A DNA stretch of 28,693 bases from OMIW01 sp044235645 (GTDB lineage: Bacteria; Bdellovibrionota_C; UBA2361; OMIW01). The stretch spans positions 1 through 28,693 of the forward strand of contig JBIIHQ010000017.1 in NCBI GenBank assembly GCA_044235645.1, in the 5' to 3' direction. The position numbers and the translations under genes were made by a program. Shown one piece after another: positions 1 to 8,208 of this stretch (position 1 is the first letter of the stretch; every line of letters starts with the position of its first letter). The notes under the pieces were generated by a model. That model did no database searches and had not been told where the DNA came from. It saw only the letters and a list, made by a program, of their open reading frames with translations.

Positions 1-1275
1 ACGGCCATTTCCGAGGGAGATACAGTTAAAAGAACGGGGAATATCGCCGAAGTACCAGTAGGAGATGCGCTTATTGGACGGGTCGTAGATGCCCTGGGTA
101 ACCCGATTGATGGACTTGGGCCGATCGCCACCACTTTACGGGGCAAGCTTGAATTTAAAGCTCCCGGGATTGTGAGGCGAAAATCCGTCCATGAGCCCAT
201 GCAAACGGGGATAAAAGCTATCGATGCGATGACTCCAGTTGGCAGAGGGCAACGCGAGCTCATTATTGGAGACAAAAAAACGGGGAAAACGGCAGTCGCG
301 ATAGACACAATCATCAACCAAAAAGGGAACGGGGTGATTTGTATCTATGTAGCGATCGGTCAGAAGAGGTCGTCAGTCGCACAGGTTGTTGAGAAACTGA
401 AAGAGCATGGTGCGATGGATCATACCATTGTTGTAGCGGCAACCGCTTCGGAGCCACCACCCCTTTCATTTATTGCTCCATTTGCCGGTTGCGCCATGGG
501 GGAATACTTCATGAATACGGGGCGTCATGCGCTCATCGTCTACGATGATCTCTCAAAGCATGCCGTTTCATGGAGAACCGTTTCGCTTCTTCTTCGTCGG
601 CCCCCCGGACGAGAAGCTTACCCCGGGGATGTGTTCTACCTCCATAGCCGATTACTTGAGCGTGCGGCCAAGCTGAGTGATTCAGCAGGGGCTGGCTCCT
701 TAACCGCATTGCCAATTATCGAAACTCTCGAAGGGGACGTTTCCGCATACGTGCCTACAAATGTGATTTCGATCACAGATGGCCAGATTTACCTGGAGTC
801 ATCGCTCTTTCATGCCGGCATTCGTCCAGCCGTCAACGTGGGTCTCTCTGTGTCTCGGGTGGGTGGAGCAGCTCAAATCAAAGCGATGAAGAAGGTTGCG
901 GGAACGCTCCGACTTGACCTCGCGCAATATCGAGAGAAGCAAGCATTCGCCCAGTTCGGCTCGGACCTTGATGCAGCGACAAAGGCCCAGCTCGATCGTG
1001 GGGAGCGGCTTGTTGAGATATTGAAGCAAGATCAGTATCGGCCGATGCCTGTTGAATTGCAGGTCGTCTCAATCTTTGTCGCCAATAGCGGGGCGATTGA
1101 CAAAGTTCCTCTGTCGAAGATCAGAGATTTTGAGGCCTCTTTTCACAGCTCTCTGAAGGTCAGGCACCCAAACGTTCTCGAGGAAATACGGACAAAGCTA
1201 GAGATGTCGGGAACTACTCAGGAGCAGTTGCTCTCGTTTGCTCGGGAGTTTGCACACTCGTTTATTAGTCGATAG
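1..1275 (+). CDS. atpA: F1F0 ATP synthase subunit alpha (5' truncated by window edge)
   Basis: This is the alpha subunit of the F1 catalytic head, which carries the non-catalytic nucleotide sites in ATP synthesis at the cytoplasmic membrane. The reading frame is already open at base 1, so the N-terminal beta-barrel is missing. The visible part has the family sequence GRVVDALGNPIDG, the P-loop GDKKTGKT (usually GDRQTGKT), the stretch RRPPGREAYPGDVFYLHSRL, the segment ISITDGQIYLES, and a C-terminal helical domain ending in AREFAHSFISR. It is the first of four atp genes in the usual order alpha, gamma, beta, epsilon. The delta gene would be expected upstream, outside the window. A gap of 82 bp containing a hairpin separates it from atpG. 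The identification is secure; only the start is unseen. Confidence 0.98.
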   Translation, partial: TAISEGDTVKRTGNIAEVPVGDALIGRVVDALGNPIDGLGPIATTLRGKLEFKAPGIVRRKSVHEPMQTGIKAIDAMTPVGRGQRELIIGDKKTGKTAVAIDTIINQKGNGVICIYVAIGQKRSSVAQVVEKLKEHGAMDHTIVVAATASEPPPLSFIAPFAGCAMGEYFMNTGRHALIVYDDLSKHAVSWRTVSLLLRRPPGREAYPGDVFYLHSRLLERAAKLSDSAGAGSLTALPIIETLEGDVSAYVPTNVISITDGQIYLESSLFHAGIRPAVNVGLSVSRVGGAAQIKAMKKVAGTLRLDLAQYREKQAFAQFGSDLDAATKAQLDRGERLVEILKQDQYRPMPVELQVVSIFVANSGAIDKVPLSKIRDFEASFHSSLKVRHPNVLEEIRTKLEMSGTTQEQLLSFAREFAHSFISR

Positions 1276-1297
1276 GTTTTGGCAACAGACCATGACC

Positions 1298-1324
1298 GGC
1301 GTGGAGTAAGCAGATTGTCACGCC
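1298..1324 (+). other. Stem-loop in the atpA-atpG gap
   Basis: GGCGTG at 1298-1303 is complementary to CACGCC at 1319-1324, with a 15-base loop. No T-run follows, so it does not look like an intrinsic terminator. It may affect mRNA processing or relative expression of the alpha and gamma genes; that role is inference. Confidence 0.35.
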
Positions 1325-1357
1325 AGCGACTTCAATCAGGCAGGATGGAAATTTCTT

Positions 1358-2263
1358 ATGGCGGGACTGAAAGAGCTGCGCAGCCGTCTGAAATCGGTTC
1401 GGAACACAAAGAAGATAACCTATGCAATGAAGCTTGTGTCAGCGGCTAAGTTGCGAAAGGCCCAGGAAGCGACTTCTCGCTCTCGAGAGTATACAGAGCT
1501 ATTGAGGCACCTTGCGGCCCGTCTGCAGGAATCCATGGCCGCGGCTTCAGAGGGGCAAGATACGACCCATCCACTCATGCAGGAACGGACGGTTCGGCGC
1601 GCATGCGTGCTTGTTATCGGAGGTTCCCGGGGGTTGGCCGGAGGTTACAATGCAAATCTCGTCCGGAAGGTTGAAAGTACGATACTCGACCTGCGGTCTG
1701 GCGATCCAGGGGCGGACATGGAGCTTGTTGCGTTTGGGCGGAAGGCGGTCGAAGGGTTGCGGCGGATGAACAGAGCTCCACAGTTCGCCTTTGACCAGCT
1801 TCCCGAGGACCCAAATCAGTGGGAACTTGGGTCGGTGCTTTCGAGGATAGAGGCCGATTTTCGAGAGGGACGTATTGATGCGGTTTATCTGGTGTACACC
1901 AAGTTTCGTTCTGCTTTATCGAGCTCTCCAGTTACCGAGCAGCTTCTGCCGATGAAGCCTGCGATGCTACGTCCCGATCGCCCTGGAGGGTCGCCGGACC
2001 GGTTTCGCAAACTTGTTTTCGAACCTAGCCCACAACAGGTCTTTAGCGCTATTGTGCCTCGGGTTTTTCGCTCTCTCGTTTTGCAAGGTGCGCTTGATTC
2101 GAAGGCAAGTGAACATGGAAGCCGCATGGCGGCGATGGATGCAGCTACAAAAAATGCGGGGGAACTTATCAAGGGGCTGCAGCTGAAGTACAACAAGTTG
2201 AGGCAGTCGGGGATAACCTCCGAACTTCTCGATATTATTGGTGGATCCGAGGCTCTCGGGTAA
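1358..2263 (+). CDS. atpG: F1F0 ATP synthase subunit gamma
   Basis: This is the rotor shaft of the F1 head, which couples proton-driven rotation to catalysis in the alpha/beta hexamer. The 301-residue product is slightly longer than the usual 285-295. The N-terminal helix has the family pattern (ELRSRLKSVRNTKKIT, then AMKLVSAAKLRKAQ). The C-terminal helix carries SEHGSRMAAMDAATKNAGEL and ends near TSELLDIIGGSEAL, both typical. The two terminal coiled-coil helices flank a Rossmann-like middle domain that diverges more. The ATG is preceded by a weak purine-rich site (GGATGGAAA). It lies between atpA and atpD and is 30 bp from atpD. Confidence 0.97.
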   Translation: MAGLKELRSRLKSVRNTKKITYAMKLVSAAKLRKAQEATSRSREYTELLRHLAARLQESMAAASEGQDTTHPLMQERTVRRACVLVIGGSRGLAGGYNANLVRKVESTILDLRSGDPGADMELVAFGRKAVEGLRRMNRAPQFAFDQLPEDPNQWELGSVLSRIEADFREGRIDAVYLVYTKFRSALSSSPVTEQLLPMKPAMLRPDRPGGSPDRFRKLVFEPSPQQVFSAIVPRVFRSLVLQGALDSKASEHGSRMAAMDAATKNAGELIKGLQLKYNKLRQSGITSELLDIIGGSEALG

Positions 2264-2293
2264 AGAGTGGCGTTAATGCAGGAGTAGAGTGAT

Positions 2294-3730
2294 ATGAACT
2301 CGGCGAGAACAGGTAGAATATCCCAAATCTTGGGGGCCGTTATTGATGTGGAATTTCCCCGTGATCAGGGGCTTCCTAAAATTTATGATGCCCTTCTAGC
2401 TACCAATCCGTCTATTGATGAAAATGAACACAACCTTACTCTTGAGGTGGCTCAGCATCTCGGCGATGGAGTTGTTCGTTGTATTGCAATGGATTCAACA
2501 GAGGGAATGACTCGCGGGCAAGAGGTTCTCGACACAGGCAACCCTATCATGGTGCCGGTGGGTCAGAAGGCGCTCGGTCGTATTTTGGATGTCATCGGTC
2601 GGCCAGTAGATGAGGGAGGTCCCGTCGAGACGGAGCACCGGTGGCCGATACATAGACCAACTCCTCGGTTTGATGAGCAGGCTACTTCAAAGGTGATGCT
2701 CGAGACAGGAATTAAAGTGGTCGATCTTCTTGCGCCTTATGTGAAGGGTGGGAAAATTGGACTATTTGGTGGGGCGGGAGTGGGAAAGACCGTTATCATC
2801 ATGGAGCTGATAAATAATATCGCGAAAGCCCACGGAGGATATTCGGTATTCGGGGGAGTGGGGGAGCGAACTCGAGAGGGGAATGACCTTTGGCACGAAA
2901 TGAAGGACTCGGGAGTAATCGATAAGGCGTGCCTGGTTTACGGCCAGATGAACGAGCCGCCAGGAGCACGATTCAGGGTTGGTCTCACAGCTCTCACCGC
3001 AGCGGAGTATTTTCGTGATCAGGAAGGGCGGGATGTACTTCTCTTCGTGGATAACATCTTCCGATTCCTTCAAGCTGGCTCGGAGGTGTCATCACTACTC
3101 GGAAGAATGCCCAGTGCCGTTGGTTATCAGCCAACGCTTGCCACGGACATGGGTCAACTTCAGGAGCGTATCACCTCCACGACGCGGGGTTCCATTACCT
3201 CAGTTCAGGCGGTGTACGTACCAGCGGATGACTATACCGATCCGGCACCCGCTACGACCTTCGCGCACCTCGATGCGACAACTGAGCTTAGCAGGGCGAT
3301 AGCTGAAAAGGGGATTTATCCCGCGGTTGATCCGCTAACGTCAACTTCGACGATTCTGGACCCGGCGATTGTGGGAGACGAGCACTATCGTGTTGCTCGG
3401 AAGGTTCAGCAGACCTTGCAGAGATATAAAGAGCTACAGGATATAATTGCGATCCTCGGTATGGATGAGCTCTCCGAGGAGGACAAAATGACAGTTGCGA
3501 GGGCGCGTAAGATTGAGCGGTTCCTATCGCAGCCCTTCCACGTTGCCGAGACTTTCACCGGAACGCCCGGAGTATATGTCGAGGTGGCCGAAACTATTCG
3601 TGGGTTTGGCGCACTAGTTGACGGTACGGTCGACCACTTGCCGGAGCAGGCTTTCTACATGGTGGGCACTCTTGAGGATGCCCAAGAGAAGGCTGAACGA
3701 CTCGCCAGGGAATTTGGTAAAGCCGCCTAA
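2294..3730 (+). CDS. atpD: F1F0 ATP synthase subunit beta
   Basis: This is the catalytic subunit of F1. The 478-residue product has the usual family length. It shows Walker A GGAGVGKT at residues 159-166, GERTREGNDL near 190 carrying the catalytic Glu, the GQMNEPPGAR segment, a Walker B region ending LLFVDNIFRF, and the DELSEED loop near the C-terminus that contacts gamma. The usual FRFTQAGSEVS reads FRFLQAGSEVS here, and DDLTDPAPATTF reads DDYTDPAPATTF; neither affects a catalytic residue. GGAG about ten bases upstream of the ATG is a good ribosome binding site. Downstream is an unusual hairpin, followed by atpC. Confidence 0.99.
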   Translation: MNSARTGRISQILGAVIDVEFPRDQGLPKIYDALLATNPSIDENEHNLTLEVAQHLGDGVVRCIAMDSTEGMTRGQEVLDTGNPIMVPVGQKALGRILDVIGRPVDEGGPVETEHRWPIHRPTPRFDEQATSKVMLETGIKVVDLLAPYVKGGKIGLFGGAGVGKTVIIMELINNIAKAHGGYSVFGGVGERTREGNDLWHEMKDSGVIDKACLVYGQMNEPPGARFRVGLTALTAAEYFRDQEGRDVLLFVDNIFRFLQAGSEVSSLLGRMPSAVGYQPTLATDMGQLQERITSTTRGSITSVQAVYVPADDYTDPAPATTFAHLDATTELSRAIAEKGIYPAVDPLTSTSTILDPAIVGDEHYRVARKVQQTLQRYKELQDIIAILGMDELSEEDKMTVARARKIERFLSQPFHVAETFTGTPGVYVEVAETIRGFGALVDGTVDHLPEQAFYMVGTLEDAQEKAERLAREFGKAA

Positions 3731-3755
3731 CCCCGCCTTGTCGAGGCTTTGTTTG

Positions 3756-3791
3756 GGGGTAACACTCTCCTGAGATTTTCCGTGTTACCCC
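3756..3791 (+). promoter_or_regulatory. 10-bp intercistronic hairpin between atpD and atpC
   Basis: GGGGTAACAC at 3756-3765 is a perfect inverted match to GTGTTACCCC at 3782-3791, with a 16-base loop. It ends 18 bases before the atpC ATG at 3810, just upstream of that gene's GAGAG ribosome binding site. The loop contains CTCTCC, which could compete for GAGAG. No T-run follows, so full termination is unlikely. Attenuated epsilon translation or mRNA processing is an inference. Confidence 0.6.
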
Positions 3792-3809
3792 GCTCTCCGA
3801 GAGTTCCTC

Positions 3810-4073
3810 ATGATACTATCATTTTCACTTGTCACGCCCGCAGGAGTTGCCGCGCAGGAGGACGTATTAACAGTCACGGCATCTACCCCTTCGGGTCAGA
3901 TTCAGGTCCTGCCGGGCCACTGTGGCTACGTGGGGCTCTTGAATGAGGGCGACCTCCAGGTTGTGACTTCAGCTAATGGAAAGACCAAAACATTTTCCAT
4001 CTCCGAAGGGAGTATCGAATGTCAGGATGGTAAGGTTGTCATCTTAACTGATTGGGTTCGAGGCCTCTCGTGA
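3810..4073 (+). CDS. atpC: F1F0 ATP synthase subunit epsilon, short form
   Basis: Epsilon is part of the F1 central stalk and in many bacteria inhibits ATP hydrolysis through its C-terminal helices. This product has only 87 residues. It contains the N-terminal beta-sandwich: LVTPAG near the start, then TVTASTPSGQIQVLPGHCGYV (given here in two overlapping views: TVTASTPSGQIQVL and QVLPGHCGYV), and SISEGSIECQDGKVVILTDW near the end. It stops where the helical hairpin would begin, about 45 residues short of the common 130-140. Short epsilons are known in some phyla, so the gene is probably intact. The ATG follows GAGAG with seven bases between. It is the last atp gene here. Confidence 0.93.
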   Translation: MILSFSLVTPAGVAAQEDVLTVTASTPSGQIQVLPGHCGYVGLLNEGDLQVVTSANGKTKTFSISEGSIECQDGKVVILTDWVRGLS

Positions 4074-4361
4074 TATCTTCCGAGAGGGATTGCCATAAAC
4101 CTAAGACCGGTCCTGAGCAGAGAACCATAGGTCTGTTCCCCTTCCCGGTCCCGTCAGCACCGATAGCGTAAGTTCTTGAGGGACCTCTCACGCCCCCGCT
4201 TTATTCCTCGAAATCAAAACGGAGGACCTTCTTCACGGAATGTGTTTAGAAGGTTCGACAGGAAACCTTTTCGCCCACGAACTCGATAGAAAGAGAGATT
4301 GGGTTCTGTGCTGGCTGGCTTTAGTCGGTCGGTGGGGGATTGGGTGACCGTTAGAGGTATT

Positions 4362-5855
4362 ATGGACACAGAGGGGAGTAGTTCTGACAAATTCCATTCG
4401 CCAGATTGGCCCTCTGATAAGGAACAATCCCAGAGGACACTATTACCGCTTCATTCAAGTGAACGGGCTCGTCGACTTGTCCCCCTTGAGATCGCCATCC
4501 GGTATCAATTCCTTCCCATGAGTATTCTTTCGTCGCGGCGGGGGCGTCAAATTACTATCGCCGGGGATAGCGTGCGTCTGCACAAGGTCTGGAGGGAGAT
4601 AGAGTTTATTATCGGAGAGCAGATTCAAGTAATTCCCTACAGGGGAACTAATCTGCAGCGAGATATTGAGCTGGCTTACCACGGAAGTGAATCTCGACTT
4701 CTTGCCGCCGCAGGTAAAGCGGGTTCCGAGGTTCGGGAGGGGAAATTCACGGTGTCAGTTGAGGGATGGCATCCTCGTCTCAGGGATTTTAGCGATAGCA
4801 GCATTTCGGAGTTTGTAGCCTCTCTGGTTGAATTTGCGATAGCTCGATGTGCGAGCGACCTCCACCTGACCCCTTCACGAGATAAAATCATCCTCGGTCT
4901 GCGCATCGGCAAAGAGATGCACGTATTAACCGACTCGTTGTGCGAACGGGTGGTCTTCGATCGCGTTGTAGCCCGACTAAAGATACTTGCTGGGTTAGAT
5001 CCTAGCCGCAAACTTACGCCTCTTGATGGTGGATTCCCCGTCGATCAAGGGGTTGACCCAGTTTTGATTCGCTTCAGCTCGTTACCTACTATTTTTGGTG
5101 AGCGGGTTGTTCTCCGGATCGGTAGATCTGCGCGAAACGATTCGCTTGACTCCCTCGGGCTCGATGGTGAGACAAGACAGATCGTTGAAGAGCTTATCGT
5201 GAAGGGAAGTGGTCTTTCTCTTTTGGTCGGGCCGACGGGAAGTGGTAAAACAACCACCCTGTACAGTATACTGCGGCGGTTGGTAGATGTAGGCCGAGTT
5301 GTCATATCCATAGAGGATCCGGTCGAGCAGTGGATAGAGGGGGTAAGTCAAGCGAGTCTCAACGAGGCTGCCGGGTTGACCTTTGGGGTCGCAGCGAGGG
5401 CAGTTCTTCGCCAGGGACCGGATACGCTGGTAATAGGTGAAATCCGAGACTCTGAAAGTGCCCAGACGGCGGTGAAGGCCGCCTTTAGTGGTCATCTGGT
5501 TCTCTCGACTATTCATGCGAGATGCGTGTTTGAGGCTATCGAGCGGCTTGCCGCATTGGTTCCATGTCGGTTGAGTGAGCTTTCAGGGATATCTGCAATT
5601 GTGGCGCAGCGGCTCGTTCAAGCTGAGGGAGTCAATATGGAATCTCAATCTCCTCTCCATCTGGCAACTCAAACGCTCGTAATTTCTCCCGAGCTGCAGC
5701 AATTGCTAAAGAGGAGAGGGCTCAGCCGAGGAGAGTTTTATCAGAGGATGGACGGTAGTTCCTTCCTTCCTTTTGCGTCCTATGGAAAGCGCATGTTCGA
5801 GGCAGGAATAATTGGAGTCGATCAATATCAGACGCTAGCTCAGCTCGATCGGTGA
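4362..5855 (+). CDS. Type II secretion / type IV pilus assembly ATPase, GspE/PilB-like
   Basis: This is a secretion-superfamily hexameric ATPase that would power pseudopilus or pilus assembly from the cytoplasmic face of the membrane. The 497-residue product has Walker A GPTGSGKT near residue 290, the Asp box SIEDPVEQ, Walker B LVIGEIRD near 356, and the His box HLVLSTIHA. The C-terminal region reads AIVAQRLVQAEG with no tetracysteine zinc module, unlike typical GspE and PilB. The N-terminal region (about 1-150) is divergent. ATG 4362 is preferred because AGAGG lies just upstream; a TTG at 4299 would add 21 residues. No other secretion or pilus gene is in the window, so its partner system is unknown. 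Confidence 0.85.
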   Translation: MDTEGSSSDKFHSPDWPSDKEQSQRTLLPLHSSERARRLVPLEIAIRYQFLPMSILSSRRGRQITIAGDSVRLHKVWREIEFIIGEQIQVIPYRGTNLQRDIELAYHGSESRLLAAAGKAGSEVREGKFTVSVEGWHPRLRDFSDSSISEFVASLVEFAIARCASDLHLTPSRDKIILGLRIGKEMHVLTDSLCERVVFDRVVARLKILAGLDPSRKLTPLDGGFPVDQGVDPVLIRFSSLPTIFGERVVLRIGRSARNDSLDSLGLDGETRQIVEELIVKGSGLSLLVGPTGSGKTTTLYSILRRLVDVGRVVISIEDPVEQWIEGVSQASLNEAAGLTFGVAARAVLRQGPDTLVIGEIRDSESAQTAVKAAFSGHLVLSTIHARCVFEAIERLAALVPCRLSELSGISAIVAQRLVQAEGVNMESQSPLHLATQTLVISPELQQLLKRRGLSRGEFYQRMDGSSFLPFASYGKRMFEAGIIGVDQYQTLAQLDR

Positions 5856-5882
5856 GGAAAAAGAGGCAAAGGATGTCGGTTT

Positions 5883-6395
5883 ATGCAGGATTCATTAGGT
5901 CTAACAGAGTCGCCCCGATTAAGGCCCAACGTGGCGTTGCTAATTCTTAATCGGAAGAGAGAACTCTTTCTGGGTGAACGTCTCGATGAACCAGGCCATT
6001 GGCAATTTCCCCAAGGCGGAGTTGATCAAGGGAGCTCGCTCGATGAGAATGCTTTGCGGGAGCTCAAGGAGGAGACAGGAATTGATCCGACTTCTTGTCG
6101 ACTGGTTGGCTATCTCTCGATTGTAAATCAATATCTCTGGTCGGAGGATCGAAAGCGGGGTCTGTGTGATGCCGAATTACGACCTTACGTAGGTCAATCT
6201 CAAAAATTCTGTGTCATCCTATTTCAAGGTGAGGACTCGGAGATCAGGCTCGATCGTCACCTCCCCATCGAGTTCCAACAATGGCGGTGGTGTCCTCGCG
6301 ATGAGGTCATATCGCTTACTTCGATTGTTCGTCGCTCGGGCTATGAACGAGCGCTCGAAGAGTTGGAGCTGCGAATTCATGAATGGGGACTGTGA
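5883..6395 (+). CDS. rppH: RNA pyrophosphohydrolase (Nudix), RppH-like
   Basis: RppH removes pyrophosphate from the 5' end of triphosphorylated mRNA, starting 5'-end-dependent decay; the same family also cleaves diadenosine polyphosphates. The 170-residue product has the RppH-type opening LRPNVALLILNRK, then WQFPQGGVD at residues 40-48 and a Nudix box at 45-67. The metal-binding set REL-K-EE (E60, E63, E64) is intact, but the first Glu of the Nudix signature is Ser51. The C-terminal half contains FQQWRWCPRDEV, a pattern shared by RppH. AAGGA about ten bases upstream supports the ATG. It lies 27 bp after the ATPase gene and overlaps the likely recJ start. Confidence 0.92.
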   Translation: MQDSLGLTESPRLRPNVALLILNRKRELFLGERLDEPGHWQFPQGGVDQGSSLDENALRELKEETGIDPTSCRLVGYLSIVNQYLWSEDRKRGLCDAELRPYVGQSQKFCVILFQGEDSEIRLDRHLPIEFQQWRWCPRDEVISLTSIVRRSGYERALEELELRIHEWGL

Positions 6396-8208
6396 GCAGA
6401 GCATAACTGCCCTGCGTGTGCCTCAAACTCTCGAAAAGTCTGAAATTTGTATCATAGAATGGACAGCCCCAGTGACCAACTTCTCCCCCCTCTCAAAACA
6501 GTTCATTCTGCGCCCTCAGGAATGTGACTCTGCGAAGTCTATAAGGGAGCTATATGAACTAGACCCGGTTATCGCAAGGGTTCTCGCTGCGCGTGGATTT
6601 ACCCCCGGGATGTCTCTCGAGCAGTTTCTTCAGCCGTCCCTTCGCGACGGACTCCCCCACCCATCTGGCCTAAAAAATATTAAGCGCGCGGTTGAACTGT
6701 TGGGGGATGCCGTCTCGGCGGGTTCGCGTGTTGCGGTCTGTTCGGATTTCGATGTTGATGGACTCACAAGCGCTGCGCAGCTTGTTGATTTTCTCACTCA
6801 GATTGGCGCAAGCGCGGGTGCCTACGTCCCTGATCGTCTCGAGGATGGATACGGCCTTAGTTCTTCCCTCATTGAGCGAGCCCATCAGGATGGAGCAGGT
6901 CTTCTTATCGCCGTTGATTTTGGGACCAAAAATGGGGTTCAGCTTGAGCTGGCCCGCTCCCTTGGAATAAAAACAATAGTAATAGATCACCACGATATCT
7001 CGGGGGTGGTAAATCCCGCCGATGTCTTTATAAATCCTCATCAGGAGGGATGTGCTTTCGCAGATCGGCTGCTGTGTGCCTCAGGGCTTACCTGGTATTT
7101 CATAGCAGCGTCTCGGGCGATGATTCCTCAGGCCGCTACGGTGGACCCCCGCTCCTTCCTTGACCTCGCGTGCCTTGGGACCATATGCGACATGGTGCCT
7201 TTACAGGGGGTAAATCGGGTCATCGCCCGTCGAGGGCTTGAGTGTCTCGAGACCACTAGTCGAGTCGGGCTGAGCGAACTAAAAAAAGTAGCGGGAATTC
7301 GGACAGGCGTGCGATCATTCGACGTTTCATTCGGATTGGGACCCCGCATCAATGCGGCGGGTCGGATAGAGCATGGTGATATCGTTGTGCGTTTGCTAAC
7401 AACGAAAAGTCAGGCAGAAGGAGCCAAACTAGCAAAGCGACTCGATAGATTGAATTCAGAGCGACAAGAGGTTGAAGGCCGCGTTCGGGCGAAAGCTCTT
7501 GAATTAGTAAGACAGGCTGGAGGCTCTTTGGACGGCATTGCTGTCTGGCACCCTGAATTTCATCCGGGTGTTATCGGGATAGTTGCACAGCGACTTGTCG
7601 AGCAATTTTACAGACCCTCAGCGGTGATGGGGCGAGGCCCTGACGGATTGTTCAAAGGCTCAGTCCGTGGAGTCAGGGGATTGAGCGTGGTCGAACTTCT
7701 CGGCAGATTATCTGACCATTTGGTGACCTTCGGGGGGCACGAGGGAGCCGGAGGATTTTCTATTGACTCAGATCGGCTCAAGGGTTTCTGTCGGGCGTTT
7801 GATGAGATGTGCGGCAGTATGCTGACGGAGGAGCAAAAGATGCCCACCGTTACCGTCGATACTGAGGTGGCGCTCGGAGAGCTATCCCTGAACCTTGCAG
7901 AGCGTTTTGAAACACTTGCCCCCTTCGGAATTGGAAATCCTGCACCTGTGCTGTTATCCCGAGATCTTCAGGTAACCGATGTTCGGGAACTCCGAGGTGG
8001 ACACCTCAAGGCTGTATTGTCCGACGGAGTGCGAACGCTGACCAGCATGCTTTGGAGAACGCCTCATCACCCCTCCCTCACCCGGGGGGCGGAGGTCGAT
8101 GTCGCTTTTAAGCTGGATGTGAATTCGTACCTGGGAGAACGGAGTTTGCAGGCGACCCTGCAGGGGGTCCGGATTGCTGAGGGCGGACGGTCGGCGGTTG
8201 GGTGGTAG
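6379..8208 (+). CDS. recJ: Single-stranded-DNA-specific 5'-3' exonuclease RecJ
   Basis: RecJ degrades single-stranded DNA 5' to 3' in RecF-pathway recombination, mismatch repair and base excision repair. The 609-residue product has the DHH-superfamily motifs in order: DFDVDG at 123-128, AVDFGTKNG, VIDHHD with DHH at 203-205, and CLGTICDMVPL. These are followed by the DHHA1 part (FHPGVIGIVAQRLVEQ and FGGHEGAGGFSID) and an OB-like C-terminal domain. I chose ATG 6379, which overlaps rppH by 17 bp and has GGAG ten bases upstream. The frame is open back to 6211, but that would overlap rppH extensively. GTG 6418 is another option. The last 101 bp are antisense to the next gene. Confidence 0.95.
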   Translation: MNGDCEQSITALRVPQTLEKSEICIIEWTAPVTNFSPLSKQFILRPQECDSAKSIRELYELDPVIARVLAARGFTPGMSLEQFLQPSLRDGLPHPSGLKNIKRAVELLGDAVSAGSRVAVCSDFDVDGLTSAAQLVDFLTQIGASAGAYVPDRLEDGYGLSSSLIERAHQDGAGLLIAVDFGTKNGVQLELARSLGIKTIVIDHHDISGVVNPADVFINPHQEGCAFADRLLCASGLTWYFIAASRAMIPQAATVDPRSFLDLACLGTICDMVPLQGVNRVIARRGLECLETTSRVGLSELKKVAGIRTGVRSFDVSFGLGPRINAAGRIEHGDIVVRLLTTKSQAEGAKLAKRLDRLNSERQEVEGRVRAKALELVRQAGGSLDGIAVWHPEFHPGVIGIVAQRLVEQFYRPSAVMGRGPDGLFKGSVRGVRGLSVVELLGRLSDHLVTFGGHEGAGGFSIDSDRLKGFCRAFDEMCGSMLTEEQKMPTVTVDTEVALGELSLNLAERFETLAPFGIGNPAPVLLSRDLQVTDVRELRGGHLKAVLSDGVRTLTSMLWRTPHHPSLTRGAEVDVAFKLDVNSYLGERSLQATLQGVRIAEGGRSAVGW

